The notes beneath the pieces are model-generated. The model searched no databases and was not told the origin of the DNA. It worked only from the letters and a program-made list of their open reading frames with translations. This document shows, piece after piece, positions 10,825 to 22,344 of a stretch of 64,000 nt of DNA. Positions within the stretch are counted from its first letter, which is position 1. The number at the start of each line of letters is the position of its first letter. This stretch comes from Eutreptiella sp. 'Long Island Sound 2002' (Eukaryota > Euglenozoa > Euglenophyceae > Eutreptiales > Eutreptiaceae): positions 8,021,913-8,085,912 of the forward strand of contig OZ038380.1 of NCBI GenBank assembly GCA_964036045.1. Reading direction: 5' to 3'. Position numbers and translations under genes: made by a program.

Positions 10825-13009
10825 CATACGGTGAGGCCCGAGTTTTGTGTGTAATAATGATTTACCACAGTCCAATCATGACTTCTGCACAAAGGCTGCA
10901 TGGCCAAGACGGAGCCAGTTTTGGGGCACAGTGGCCACAATGTGGGGCACAAACTGTGGGTGCAGCATTGCCGCAAAAAACACATGGTGAGACCCCAGTT
11001 TTGTGTGCAATAATGATTTACCACAGTCCAATCATGACTTCTGCACAAAGGCTGCATGGCCAAGACCGAGCCAGTTTTGGGGCACAGTGGCCACAATGTG
11101 GGGCACAAACTGTGAGTGCAGCATTGCCGCAAAAAACACATGGTGAGGCCCCAGTTTTGTGTGTAATAATGATTTACCACAGTCCAACCATGACTTCTGC
11201 ACAAAGGCTGCATGGCCAAGACCGAGCCAGTTTTGGGGCATAGTGGCCACAATGTGCGGCACAAACTGTGAGTGCAGCATTGCCGCAAAAAACACATGGT
11301 GAGGCCCCAGTTTTGTGTGTAATAATGATTTACCACAGTCCAATCATGACTTCTGCACAAAGGCTGCATGGCCAAGACAAAGCCAGTTTTTGGAGCATTG
11401 TGGCCACAATGTGGGGCACAAACTGTCAGTGCAGCATTGCCGCAAAAAACACATGGTGAGACCCCTGTCTTGTGTGCAATAATGATTTACCACAGTCCAA
11501 CCATGACTTCTGCACAAAGGCTGCATGGCCAAGACCGACCCAGTTTTGGAGCATTGTGACCACAATGTGGGGCACAAACTGTGAGTGCAGCATTGCCGCA
11601 AAAAACACATGGTGAGGCCCCTGTTTTGTGTGCAATAATGATTTACCACAGTCCAACCATGACTTCTGCACAAAGGCTGCATGGCCAAGACCGAGCCAGT
11701 TTTGGGGCACAGTGGCCACAATGTGGGGCACAAACTGTGAGTGCAGCATTGCCGCAAAAAACACATGGTGAGACCCCAGTTTTGTGTGCAATAATGATTT
11801 ACCACAGTCCAACCATGACTTCTGCACAAAGGCTGCATGGCCAAGACCGACCCAGTTTTGGGGCACAGTGGCCACAATTTGGGGCACAAACAGTGAGTGC
11901 AGCATTGCCGCAAAAAACACATGGTGAGACCCCTGTTTTGTGTGTAATAATGATTTACCACAGTCCAACCATGACTTCTGCACAAAGGCTGCATGGCCAA
12001 GACCGAGCCAGTTTTGGGGCACAGTGGCCACAATGTGGGGCACAAACTGTGGGTGCAGCATTGCCGCAAAAAACACATGGTGAGACCCCAGTTTTGTGTG
12101 CAATAATGATTTACCACAGTCCAATCATGTCTTCTGCACAAAGGCTGCATGGCCAAGACCGAGCCAGTTTTGGGGCACAGTGGCCACAATTTGGGGCACA
12201 AACAGTGAGTGCAGCATTGCCGCAAAAAACACATGGTGAGATCCCTGTTTTGTGTGTAATAATGATTTACCACAGTCCAACCATGACTTCTGCACAAAGG
12301 CTGCATGGCCAAGACCGAGCCAGTTTTGGGGCACAGTGGCCACAATTTGGGGCACAAACAGTGAGTGCAGCATTGCCGCAAAAAACACATGGTGAGATCC
12401 CTTTTTTGTGTGTAATAATGATTTACCACAGTCCAATCATGACTTCTGCACAAAGGCTGCATGGCCAAGACCGAGCCAGTTTTGGGGCATAGTGGCCACA
12501 ATGTGCGGCACAAACTGTGAGTGCAGCATTGCCGCAAAAAACACATGGTGAGGCCCCAGTTTTGTGTGTAATAATGATTTACCACAGTCCAATCATGACT
12601 TCTGCACAAAGGCTGCATGGCCAAGACAAAGCCAGTTTTTGGGCACAGTGGCCACAATGTGGGGCACAAACTGTCAGTGCAGCATTGCCGCAAAAAACAC
12701 ATGGTGAGACCCCAGTTTTGTGTGCAATAATGATTTACCACAGTCCAACCATGACTTCTGCACAAAGGCTGCATGGCCAAGACCGAGCCAGTTTTGGGGC
12801 ACAGTGGCCACAATGTGGGACACAAACTGTGAGTGCAGCATTGCCGCAAAAAACACATGGTGAGACCCCTGTTTTGTGTGCAATAATGATTTACCACAGT
12901 CCAACCATGACTTCTGCACAAAGGCTGCATGGCCAAGACCGAGCCAGTTTTGGAGCATTGTGACCACAATGTGGGGCACAAACTGTGAGTGCAGCATTGC
13001 CGCAAAAAA
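10825..13009. repeat. Higher-order unit U3 (14 monomers + 1 bp)
   Basis: Same marker start (CATAC at 10825) and monomer order as U1. It carries one extra monomer: two successive GAGATCCC monomers at 12240 and 12396, the second with CCCTTTTTTG. Offset from U1 is 3279 bp before and 3435 bp after that extra monomer. The GTTTTTGGAGC insertion lies at about 11389. Confidence 0.85.
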
Positions 13010-13442
13010 CATACGGTGAGGCCCGAGTTTTGTGTGTAATAATGATTTACCACAGTCCAATCATGACTTCTGCACAAAGGCTGCATGGCCAAGACGGAGC
13101 CAGTTTTGGGGCACAGTGGCCACAATGTGGGGCACAAACTGTGGGTGCAGCATTGCCGCAAAAAACACATGGTGAGACCCCAGTTTTGTGTGCAATAATG
13201 ATTTACCACAGTCCAATCATGACTTCTGCACAAAGGCTGCATGGCCAAGACCGAGCCAGTTTTGGGGCACAGTGGCCACAATGTGGGGCACAAACTGTGA
13301 GTGCAGCATTGCCGCAAAAAACACATGGTGAGGCCCCAGTTTTGTGTGTAATAATGATTTACCACAGTCCAACCATGACTTCTGCACAAAGGCTGCATGG
13401 CCAAGACCGACCCAGTTTTGGGGCATAGTGGCCACAATGTGC
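13010..13442. repeat. Higher-order unit U4, truncated start of a fourth copy
   Basis: The CATACGGTGAGGCCCGAG marker (13010) and the following monomers match the start of U3, then the pattern gives way to the 4212-bp duplication. The last monomer here combines GACCGACCC with the CATAGTGG/TGTGCGGC haplotype. Confidence 0.8.
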
Positions 13443-14076
13443 GGCACAAACTGTGAGTGCAGCATTGCCGCAAAAAACACATGGTGAGGCCCCAGTTTTG
13501 TGTGTAATAATGATTTACCACAGTCCAATCATGACTTCTGCACAAAGGCTGCATGGCCAAGACAAAGCCAGTTTTTGGGCACAGTGGCCACAATGTGGGG
13601 CACAAACTGTCAGTGCAGCATTGCCGCAAAAAACACATGGTGAGACCCCTGTCTTGTGTGCAATAATGATTTACCACAGTCCAACCATGACTTCTGCACA
13701 AAGGCTGCATGGCCAAGACCGACCCAGTTTTGGAGCATTGTGACCACAATGTGGGGCACAAACAGTGAGTGCAGCATTGCCGCAAAAAACACATGGTTAG
13801 ACCCCAGTTTTGTGCGTAATAATGATTTACCACAGTCCAATCATGACTTCTGCACAAAGGCTGCATGGCCAAGACAAAGCCAGTTTTTGGGCACAGTGGC
13901 CACAATGTGGGGCACAAACTGTCAGTGCAGCATTGCCGCAAAAAACACATGGTGAGACCCCTGTCTTGTGTGCAATAATGATTTACCACAGTCCAACCAT
14001 GACTTCTGCACAAAGGCTGCATGGCCAAGACCGACCCAGTTTTGGAGCATTGTGACCACAATGTGGGGCACAAACT

Positions 14077-15636
14077 GTGAGTGCAGCATTGCCGCAAAAA
14101 ACACATGGGGAGGCCCCTGTTTTGTGTGCAATAATGATTTACCACAGTCCAACCATGACTTCTGCACAAAGGCTGCATGGCCAAGACCGAGCCAGTTTTG
14201 GGGCACAGTGGCCACAATGTGGGGCACAAACTGTGAGTGCAGCATTGCCGCAAAAAACACATGGTGAGACCCCAGTTTTGTGTGCAATAATGATTTACCA
14301 CAGTCCAACCATGACTTCTGCACAAAGGCTGCATGGCCAAGACCGACCCAGTTTTGGGGCACAGTGGCCACAATTTGGGGCACAAACAGTGAGTGCAGCA
14401 TTGCCGCAAAAAACACATGGTGAGACCCCTGTTTTGTGTGTAATAATGATTTACCACAGTCCAACCATGACTTCTGCACAAAGGCTGCATGGCCAAGACC
14501 GAGCCAGTTTTGGGGCACAGTGGCCACAATGTGGGGCACAAACTGTGAGTGCAGCATTGCCGCAAAAAACACATGGTGAGACCCCAGTTTTGTGTGCAAT
14601 AATGATTTACCACAGTCCAATCATGACTTCTGCACAAAGGCTGCATGGCCAAGACCGAGCCAGTTTTGGGGCACAGTGGCCACAATTTGGGGCACAAACA
14701 GTGAGTGCAGCATTGCCGCAAAAAACACATGGTGAGATCCCTGTTTTGTGTGTAATAATGATTTACCACAGTCCAACCATGACTTCTGCACAAAGGCTGC
14801 ATGGCCAAGACCGAGCCAGTTTTGGGGCATAGTGGCCACAATGTGCGGCACAAACTGTGAGTGCAGCATTGCCGCAAAAAACACATGGTGAGGCCCCAGT
14901 TTTGTGTGTAATAATGATTTACCACAGTCCAACCATGACTTCTGCACAAAGGCTGCATGGCCAAGACCGAGCCAGTTTTGGGGCACAGTGGCCACAATGT
15001 GGGGCACAAACTGTGAGTGCAGCATTGCCGCAAAAAACACATGGTGAGACCCCAGTTTTGTGTGCAATAATGATTTACCACAGTCCAACCATGACTTCTG
15101 CACAAAGGCTGCATGGCCAAGACCGACCCAGTTTTGGGGCACAGTGGCCACAATTTGGGGCACAAACAGTGAGTGCAGCATTGCCGCAAAAAACACATGG
15201 TGAGACCCCTGTTTTGTGTGTAATAATGATTTACCACAGTCCAACCATGACTTCTGCACAAAGGCTGCATGGCCAAGACCGAGCCAGTTTTGGGGCACAG
15301 TGGCCACAATGTGGGGCACAAACTGTGGATGCAGCATTGCCGCAAAAAACACATGGTGAGACCCCAGTTTTGTGTGCAATAATGATTTACCACAGTCCAA
15401 TCATGACTTCTGCACAAAGGCTGCATGGCCAAGACCGAGCCAGTTTTGGGGCACAGTGGCCACAATTTGGGGCACAAACAGTGAGTGCAGCATTGCCGCA
15501 AAAAACACATGGTGAGATCCCTGTTTTGTGTGTAATAATGATTTACCACAGTCCAACCATGACTTCTGCACAAAGGCTGCATGGCCAAGACCGAGCCAGT
15601 TTTGGGGCATAGTGGCCACAATGTGCGGCACAAACT
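14077..15636. repeat. Nested 780-bp 5-mer pair inside the 4212-bp unit
   Basis: 14077-14856 and 14857-15636 are adjacent five-monomer copies with the order GAGGCCCC, GACCGACCC, ACAATTTGGGGC, GAGACCCC, GAGATCCC and the CATAGTGG junction. The same 5-mer recurs at 18289 and 19069 in copy 2 and in related form from about 8302, 10023 and 11581, so it is a common building block of 8-20 kb. The GAGATCCC step (8961, 10679, 12240, 12396, 14736, 15516, 18948, 19728) is confined to it. Confidence 0.85.
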
Positions 15637-16600
15637 GTGAGTGCAGCATTGCCGCAAAAAACACATGGTGAGGCCCCAGTTTTGTGTGTAATAATGATTT
15701 ACCACAGTCCAATCATGACTTCTGCACAAAGGCTGCATGGCCAAGACAAAGCCAGTTTTTGGGCACAGTGGCCACAATGTGGGGCACAAACTGTGAGTGC
15801 AGCATTGCCGCAAAAAACACATGGTGAGACCCCTGTCTTGTGTGCAATAATGATTTACCACAGTCCAACCATGACTTCTGCACAAAGGCTGCATGGCCAA
15901 GACCGAGCCAGTTTTGGGGCACAGTGGCCACAATGTGGGGCACAAACTGTGAGTGCAGCATTGCCGCAAAAAACACATGGTGAGACCCCAGTTTTGTGTG
16001 CAATAATGATTTACCACAGTCCAACCATGACTTCTGCACAAAGGCTGCATGGCCAAGACCGACCCAGCTTTGGAGCATTGTGACCACAATGTGGGGCACA
16101 AACTGTGAGTGCAGCATTGCCGCAAAAAACACATGGTGAGACCCCAGTTTGGTGTGTAATAATGATTTACCACAGTCCAATCATGACTTCTGCACAAAGG
16201 CTGCATGGCCAGGACCGAGCCAGTTTTGGGGCACAGTGGCCACAATGTGGGGCACAAACTGTGAGTGCAGCGTTGCCGCAAAAAACACATGGTGAGAACC
16301 CAGTTTTGTGTGTAATAATGATTTACCACAGTCCAACCATGACTTCTGCACAAAGGCTGCATGGCCAAGACCGAGCCAGTTTTGGGGCACAGTGGCCACA
16401 ATGTGGGGCACAAACTGTGAGTGCAGCATTGCCGCAAAAAACACATGGTGAGACCCCTGTTTTGTGTGCAATAATGATTTACCACAGTCCAACCATGACT
16501 TCTGCACAAAGGCTGCATGGCCAAGACCGAGCCAGTTTTGGAGCATTGTGACCACAATGTGGGGCACAAACAGTGAGTGCAGCATTGCCGCAAAAAACAC

Positions 16601-17224
16601 ATGGTTAGACCCCAGTTTTGTGTGCAATAATGATTTACCACAGTTCAATCATGACTTCTGCACAAAGGCTGCATGGCCAAGACCGAGCCAGTTTTGGGGC
16701 ACAGTGGCCACAATGTGGGGCACAAACTGTGAGTGCAGCATTGCCGCAAAAAACACATGGTTAGACCCCAGTTTTGTGTGCAATAATGATTTACCACAGT
16801 TCAACCATGACTTCTGCACAAAGGCTGCATGGCCAAGACCGAGCCAGTTTTGGGGCACAGTGGCCACAATGTGGGGCACAAACTGTGAGTGCAGCATTGC
16901 CGCAAAAAACACATGGTTAGACCCCAGTTTTGTGTGCAATAATGATTTACCACAGTTCAATCATGACTTCTGCACAAAGGCTGCATGGCCAAGACCGAGC
17001 CAGTTTTGGGGCACAGTGGCCACAATGTGGGGCACAAACTGTGAGTGCAGCATTGCCGCAAAAAACACATGGTTAGACCCCAGTTTTGTGTGCAATAATG
17101 ATTTACCACAGTTCAACCATGACTTCTGCACAAGGGCTGCATGGCCAAGACCGAGCCAGTTTTGGGGCACAGTGGCCACAATGTGGGGCACAAACTGTGA
17201 GTGCAGCATTGCCGCAAAAAACAC
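16601..17224. repeat. 312-bp dimer repeated twice (TTAGACC / TTCAA monomers)
   Basis: Four successive monomers begin ATGGTTAGACC at 16601, 16757, 16913 and 17069, and all carry CACAGTTCAA. They alternate TTCAATCATG (16642), TTCAACCATG (16799), TTCAATC (16955) and TTCAACC (17111), so the true unit is a dimer copied once. The copy in the second 4.2-kb unit lies at 20813-21436. TTAGACC opens one plus frame, while TTCAA closes a minus frame. Confidence 0.85.
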
Positions 17225-17654
17225 ACGGTGAGGCCCCAGTTTTGTGTGTAATAATGATTTACCACAGTCCAATCATGACTTCTGCACAAAGGCTGCATGG
17301 CCAAGACCGAGCCAGTTTTGGAGCATTGTGACCACAATGTGGGGCACAAACTGTGAGTGCAGCATTGCCGCAAAAAACACATGGTTAGACCCCAGTTTGG
17401 TGTGTAATAATGATTTACCACAGTCCAATCATGACTTCTGCACAAAGGCTGCATGGCCAGGACCGAGCCAGTTTTGGGGCACAGTGGCCACAATGTGGGG
17501 CACAAACTGTGAGTGCAGCATTGCCGCAAAAAACACATGGTGAGACCCCAGTTTTGTGTGTAATAATGATTTACCACAGTCCAATCATGACTTCTGCACA
17601 AAGGCTGCATGGCCAAGACCGAGCCAGTTTTGGAGCATTGTGACCACAATGTGG

Positions 17655-20600
17655 GGCACAAACTGTGAGTGCAGCATTGCCGCAAAAAACACATGGTGAG
17701 GCCCCAGTTTTGTGTGTAATAATGATTTACCACAGTCCAATCATGACTTCTGCACAAAGGCTGCATGGCCAAGACAAAGCCAGTTTTTGGGCACAGTGGC
17801 CACAATGTGGGGCACAAACTGTCAGTGCAGCATTGCCGCAAAAAACACATGGTGAGACCCCTGTCTTGTGTGCAATAATGATTTACCACAGTCCAACCAT
17901 GACTTCTGCACAAAGGCTGCATGGCCAAGACCGACCCAGTTTTGGAGCATTGTGACCACAATGTGGGGCACAAACAGTGAGTGCAGCATTGCCGCAAAAA
18001 ACACATGGTTAGACCCCAGTTTTGTGCGTAATAATGATTTACCACAGTCCAATCATGACTTCTGCACAAAGGCTGCATGGCCAAGACAAAGCCAGTTTTT
18101 GGGCACAGTGGCCACAATGTGGGGCACAAACTGTCAGTGCAGCATTGCCGCAAAAAACACATGGTGAGACCCCTGTCTTGTGTGCAATAATGATTTACCA
18201 CAGTCCAACCATGACTTCTGCACAAAGGCTGCATGGCCAAGACCGACCCAGTTTTGGAGCATTGTGACCACAATGTGGGGCACAAACTGTGAGTGCAGCA
18301 TTGCCGCAAAAAACACATGGGGAGGCCCCTGTTTTGTGTGCAATAATGATTTACCACAGTCCAACCATGACTTCTGCACAAAGGCTGCATGGCCAAGACC
18401 GAGCCAGTTTTGGGGCACAGTGGCCACAATGTGGGGCACAAACTGTGAGTGCAGCATTGCCGCAAAAAACACATGGTGAGACCCCAGTTTTGTGTGCAAT
18501 AATGATTTACCACAGTCCAACCATGACTTCTGCACAAAGGCTGCATGGCCAAGACCGACCCAGTTTTGGGGCACAGTGGCCACAATTTGGGGCACAAACA
18601 GTGAGTGCAGCATTGCCGCAAAAAACACATGGTGAGACCCCTGTTTTGTGTGTAATAATGATTTACCACAGTCCAACCATGACTTCTGCACAAAGGCTGC
18701 ATGGCCAAGACCGAGCCAGTTTTGGGGCACAGTGGCCACAATGTGGGGCACAAACTGTGAGTGCAGCATTGCCGCAAAAAACACATGGTGAGACCCCAGT
18801 TTTGTGTGCAATAATGATTTACCACAGTCCAATCATGACTTCTGCACAAAGGCTGCATGGCCAAGACCGAGCCAGTTTTGGGGCACAGTGGCCACAATTT
18901 GGGGCACAAACAGTGAGTGCAGCATTGCCGCAAAAAACACATGGTGAGATCCCTGTTTTGTGTGTAATAATGATTTACCACAGTCCAACCATGACTTCTG
19001 CACAAAGGCTGCATGGCCAAGACCGAGCCAGTTTTGGGGCATAGTGGCCACAATGTGCGGCACAAACTGTGAGTGCAGCATTGCCGCAAAAAACACATGG
19101 TGAGGCCCCAGTTTTGTGTGTAATAATGATTTACCACAGTCCAACCATGACTTCTGCACAAAGGCTGCATGGCCAAGACCGAGCCAGTTTTGGGGCACAG
19201 TGGCCACAATGTGGGGCACAAACTGTGAGTGCAGCATTGCCGCAAAAAACACATGGTGAGACCCCAGTTTTGTGTGCAATAATGATTTACCACAGTCCAA
19301 CCATGACTTCTGCACAAAGGCTGCATGGCCAAGACCGACCCAGTTTTGGGGCACAGTGGCCACAATTTGGGGCACAAACAGTGAGTGCAGCATTGCCGCA
19401 AAAAACACATGGTGAGACCCCTGTTTTGTGTGTAATAATGATTTACCACAGTCCAACCATGACTTCTGCACAAAGGCTGCATGGCCAAGACCGAGCCAGT
19501 TTTGGGGCACAGTGGCCACAATGTGGGGCACAAACTGTGGGTGCAGCATTGCCGCAAAAAACACATGGTGAGACCCCAGTTTTGTGTGCAATAATGATTT
19601 ACCACAGTCCAATCATGACTTCTGCACAAAGGCTGCATGGCCAAGACCGAGCCAGTTTTGGGGCACAGTGGCCACAATTTGGGGCACAAACAGTGAGTGC
19701 AGCATTGCCGCAAAAAACACATGGTGAGATCCCTGTTTTGTGTGTAATAATGATTTACCACAGTCCAACCATGACTTCTGCACAAAGGCTGCATGGCCAA
19801 GACCGAGCCAGTTTTGGGGCATAGTGGCCACAATGTGCGGCACAAACTGTGAGTGCAGCATTGCCGCAAAAAACACATGGTGAGGCCCCAGTTTTGTGTG
19901 TAATAATGATTTACCACAGTCCAATCATGACTTCTGCACAAAGGCTGCATGGCCAAGACAAAGCCAGTTTTTGGGCACAGTGGCCACAATGTGGGGCACA
20001 AACTGTGAGTGCAGCATTGCCGCAAAAAACACATGGTGAGACCCCTGTCTTGTGTGCAATAATGATTTACCACAGTCCAACCATGACTTCTGCACAAAGG
20101 CTGCATGGCCAAGACCGAGCCAGTTTTGGGGCACAGTGGCCACAATGTGGGGCACAAACTGTGAGTGCAGCATTGCCGCAAAAAACACATGGTGAGACCC
20201 CAGTTTTGTGTGCAATAATGATTTACCACAGTCCAACCATGACTTCTGCACAAAGGCTGCATGGCCAAGACCGACCCAGCTTTGGAGCATTGTGACCACA
20301 ATGTGGGGCACAAACTGTGAGTGCAGCATTGCCGCAAAAAACACATGGTGAGACCCCAGTTTGGTGTGTAATAATGATTTACCACAGTCCAATCATGACT
20401 TCTGCACAAAGGCTGCATGGCCAGGACCGAGCCAGTTTTGGGGCACAGTGGCCACAATGTGGGGCACAAACTGTGAGTGCAGCGTTGCCGCAAAAAACAC
20501 ATGGTGAGAACCCAGTTTTGTGTGTAATAATGATTTACCACAGTCCAACCATGACTTCTGCACAAAGGCTGCATGGCCAAGACCGAGCCAGTTTTGGGGC

Positions 20601-21909
20601 ACAGTGGCCACAATGTGGGGCACAAACTGTGAGTGCAGCATTGCCGCAAAAAACACATGGTGAGACCCCTGTTTTGTGTGCAATAATGATTTACCACAGT
20701 CCAACCATGACTTCTGCACAAAGGCTGCATGGCCAAGACCGAGCCAGTTTTGGAGCATTGTGACCACAATGTGGGGCACAAACAGTGAGTGCAGCATTGC
20801 CGCAAAAAACACATGGTTAGACCCCAGTTTTGTGTGCAATAATGATTTACCACAGTTCAATCATGACTTCTGCACAAAGGCTGCATGGCCAAGACCGAGC
20901 CAGTTTTGGGGCACAGTGGCCACAATGTGGGGCACAAACTGTGAGTGCAGCATTGCCGCAAAAAACACATGGTTAGACCCCAGTTTTGTGTGCAATAATG
21001 ATTTACCACAGTTCAACCATGACTTCTGCACAAAGGCTGCATGGCCAAGACCGAGCCAGTTTTGGGGCACAGTGGCCACAATGTGGGGCACAAACTGTGA
21101 GTGCAGCATTGCCGCAAAAAACACATGGTTAGACCCCAGTTTTGTGTGCAATAATGATTTACCACAGTTCAATCATGACTTCTGCACAAAGGCTGCATGG
21201 CCAAGACCGAGCCAGTTTTGGGGCACAGTGGCCACAATGTGGGGCACAAACTGTGAGTGCAGCATTGCCGCAAAAAACACATGGTTAGACCCCAGTTTTG
21301 TGTGCAATAATGATTTACCACAGTTCAACCATGACTTCTGCACAAGGGCTGCATGGCCAAGACCGAGCCAGTTTTGGGGCACAGTGGCCACAATGTGGGG
21401 CACAAACTGTGAGTGCAGCATTGCCGCAAAAAACACACGGTGAGGCCCCAGTTTTGTGTGTAATAATGATTTACCACAGTCCAATCATGACTTCTGCACA
21501 AAGGCTGCATGGCCAAGACCGAGCCAGTTTTGGAGCATTGTGACCACAATGTGGGGCACAAACTGTGAGTGCAGCATTGCCGCAAAAAACACATGGTTAG
21601 ACCCCAGTTTGGTGTGTAATAATGATTTACCACAGTCCAATCATGACTTCTGCACAAAGGCTGCATGGCCAGGACCGAGCCAGTTTTGGGGCACAGTGGC
21701 CACAATGTGGGGCACAAACTGTGAGTGCAGCATTGCCGCAAAAAACACATGGTGAGACCCCAGTTTTGTGTGTAATAATGATTTACCACAGTCCAATCAT
21801 GACTTCTGCACAAAGGCTGCATGGCCAAGACCGAGCCAGTTTTGGAGCATTGTGACCACAATGTGGGGCACAAACTGTGAGTGCAGCATTGCCGCAAAAA
21901 ACACATGGT
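17655..21909. repeat. 4212-bp (27-mer) higher-order unit, copy 2
   Basis: Second tandem copy of 13443-17654, with all private markers at the expected offset (for example TTTTGTGCGTAAT near 18022 and CAGCGTTGCCGC near 20481). Identity runs 43 bp past one period and stops at 21910 (T) against 17698 (G). Confidence 0.93.
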
Positions 21910-22344
21910 TAGACCCCAGTTTGGTGTGTAATAATGATTTACCACAGTCCAATCATGACTTCTGCACAAAGGCTGCATGGCCAGGACCGAGCCAGTTTTG
22001 GGGCACAGTGGCCACAATGTGGGGCACAAACTGTGAGTGCAGCGTTGCCGCAAAAAACACATGGTGAGAACCCAGTTTTGTGTGTAATAATGATTTACCA
22101 CAGTCCAACCATGACTTCCGCACAAAGGCTGCATGGCCAAGACCGAGCCAGTTTTGGGGCACAGTGGCCACAATGTGGGGCACAAACTGTGAGTGCAGCA
22201 TTGCCGCAAAAAACACATGGTGAGACCCCAGTTTTGTGTGTAATAATGATTTACCACAGTCCAATCATGACTTCTGCACAAAGGCTGCATGGCCAAGACC
22301 GAGCCAGTTTTGGAGCATTGTGACCACAATGTGGGGCACAAACT
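21456..22344. repeat. 312-bp dimer duplication at the edge of the 4.2-kb unit
   Basis: 21456-21767 and 21768-22079 are near-identical dimers (type B with TTAGACCCCAGTTTGG, then TGGCCAGGACC type A). The second differs by CAGCGTTGCC near 22041 and GAGAACCCAG near 22067, features it shares with 16269 and 20481. It therefore joins material from two positions of the 4.2-kb unit. Confidence 0.75.

Larger units (their letters stand above)
13443..17654. repeat. 4212-bp (27-mer) higher-order unit, copy 1
   Basis: Positions 13443-17697 align without gaps to 17655-21909 at an offset of 4212 bp, exactly 27 monomers. The only difference I find is at 15329 (A) versus 19541 (G). The left edge of identity is fixed by 13442 (C) versus 17654 (G). 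Private markers include TTTTGTGCGTAAT (near 13810), ATGGGGAGGCCCCTG (near 14106), CCCAGTTTGGTGTG with TGGCCAGGACC (16145-16215) and CAGCGTTGCCGC (near 16269). Near-identity implies a very recent duplication, or an assembly duplication. Confidence 0.93.

Noticed and set aside
11344-16641. Minus-strand open frame of 1765 codons with a cysteine-rich 52-residue repeat, and similar frames at 4074-8096, 17113-20853, 48326-51547 and 53773-57762
   Set aside because: They are read-through of a stop-free frame in a 156-bp satellite. Two minus frames and up to two plus frames are open at once, variants change amino acids freely, frameshifting indels are common, and no known domain is recognisable.
16464-17231. 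Plus-strand open frame of 255 codons over the TTAGACC monomers
   Set aside because: The frame is open only because TGAGACC became TTAGACC in these four monomers; it ends where TGAGG returns. No start context or gene structure is seen.
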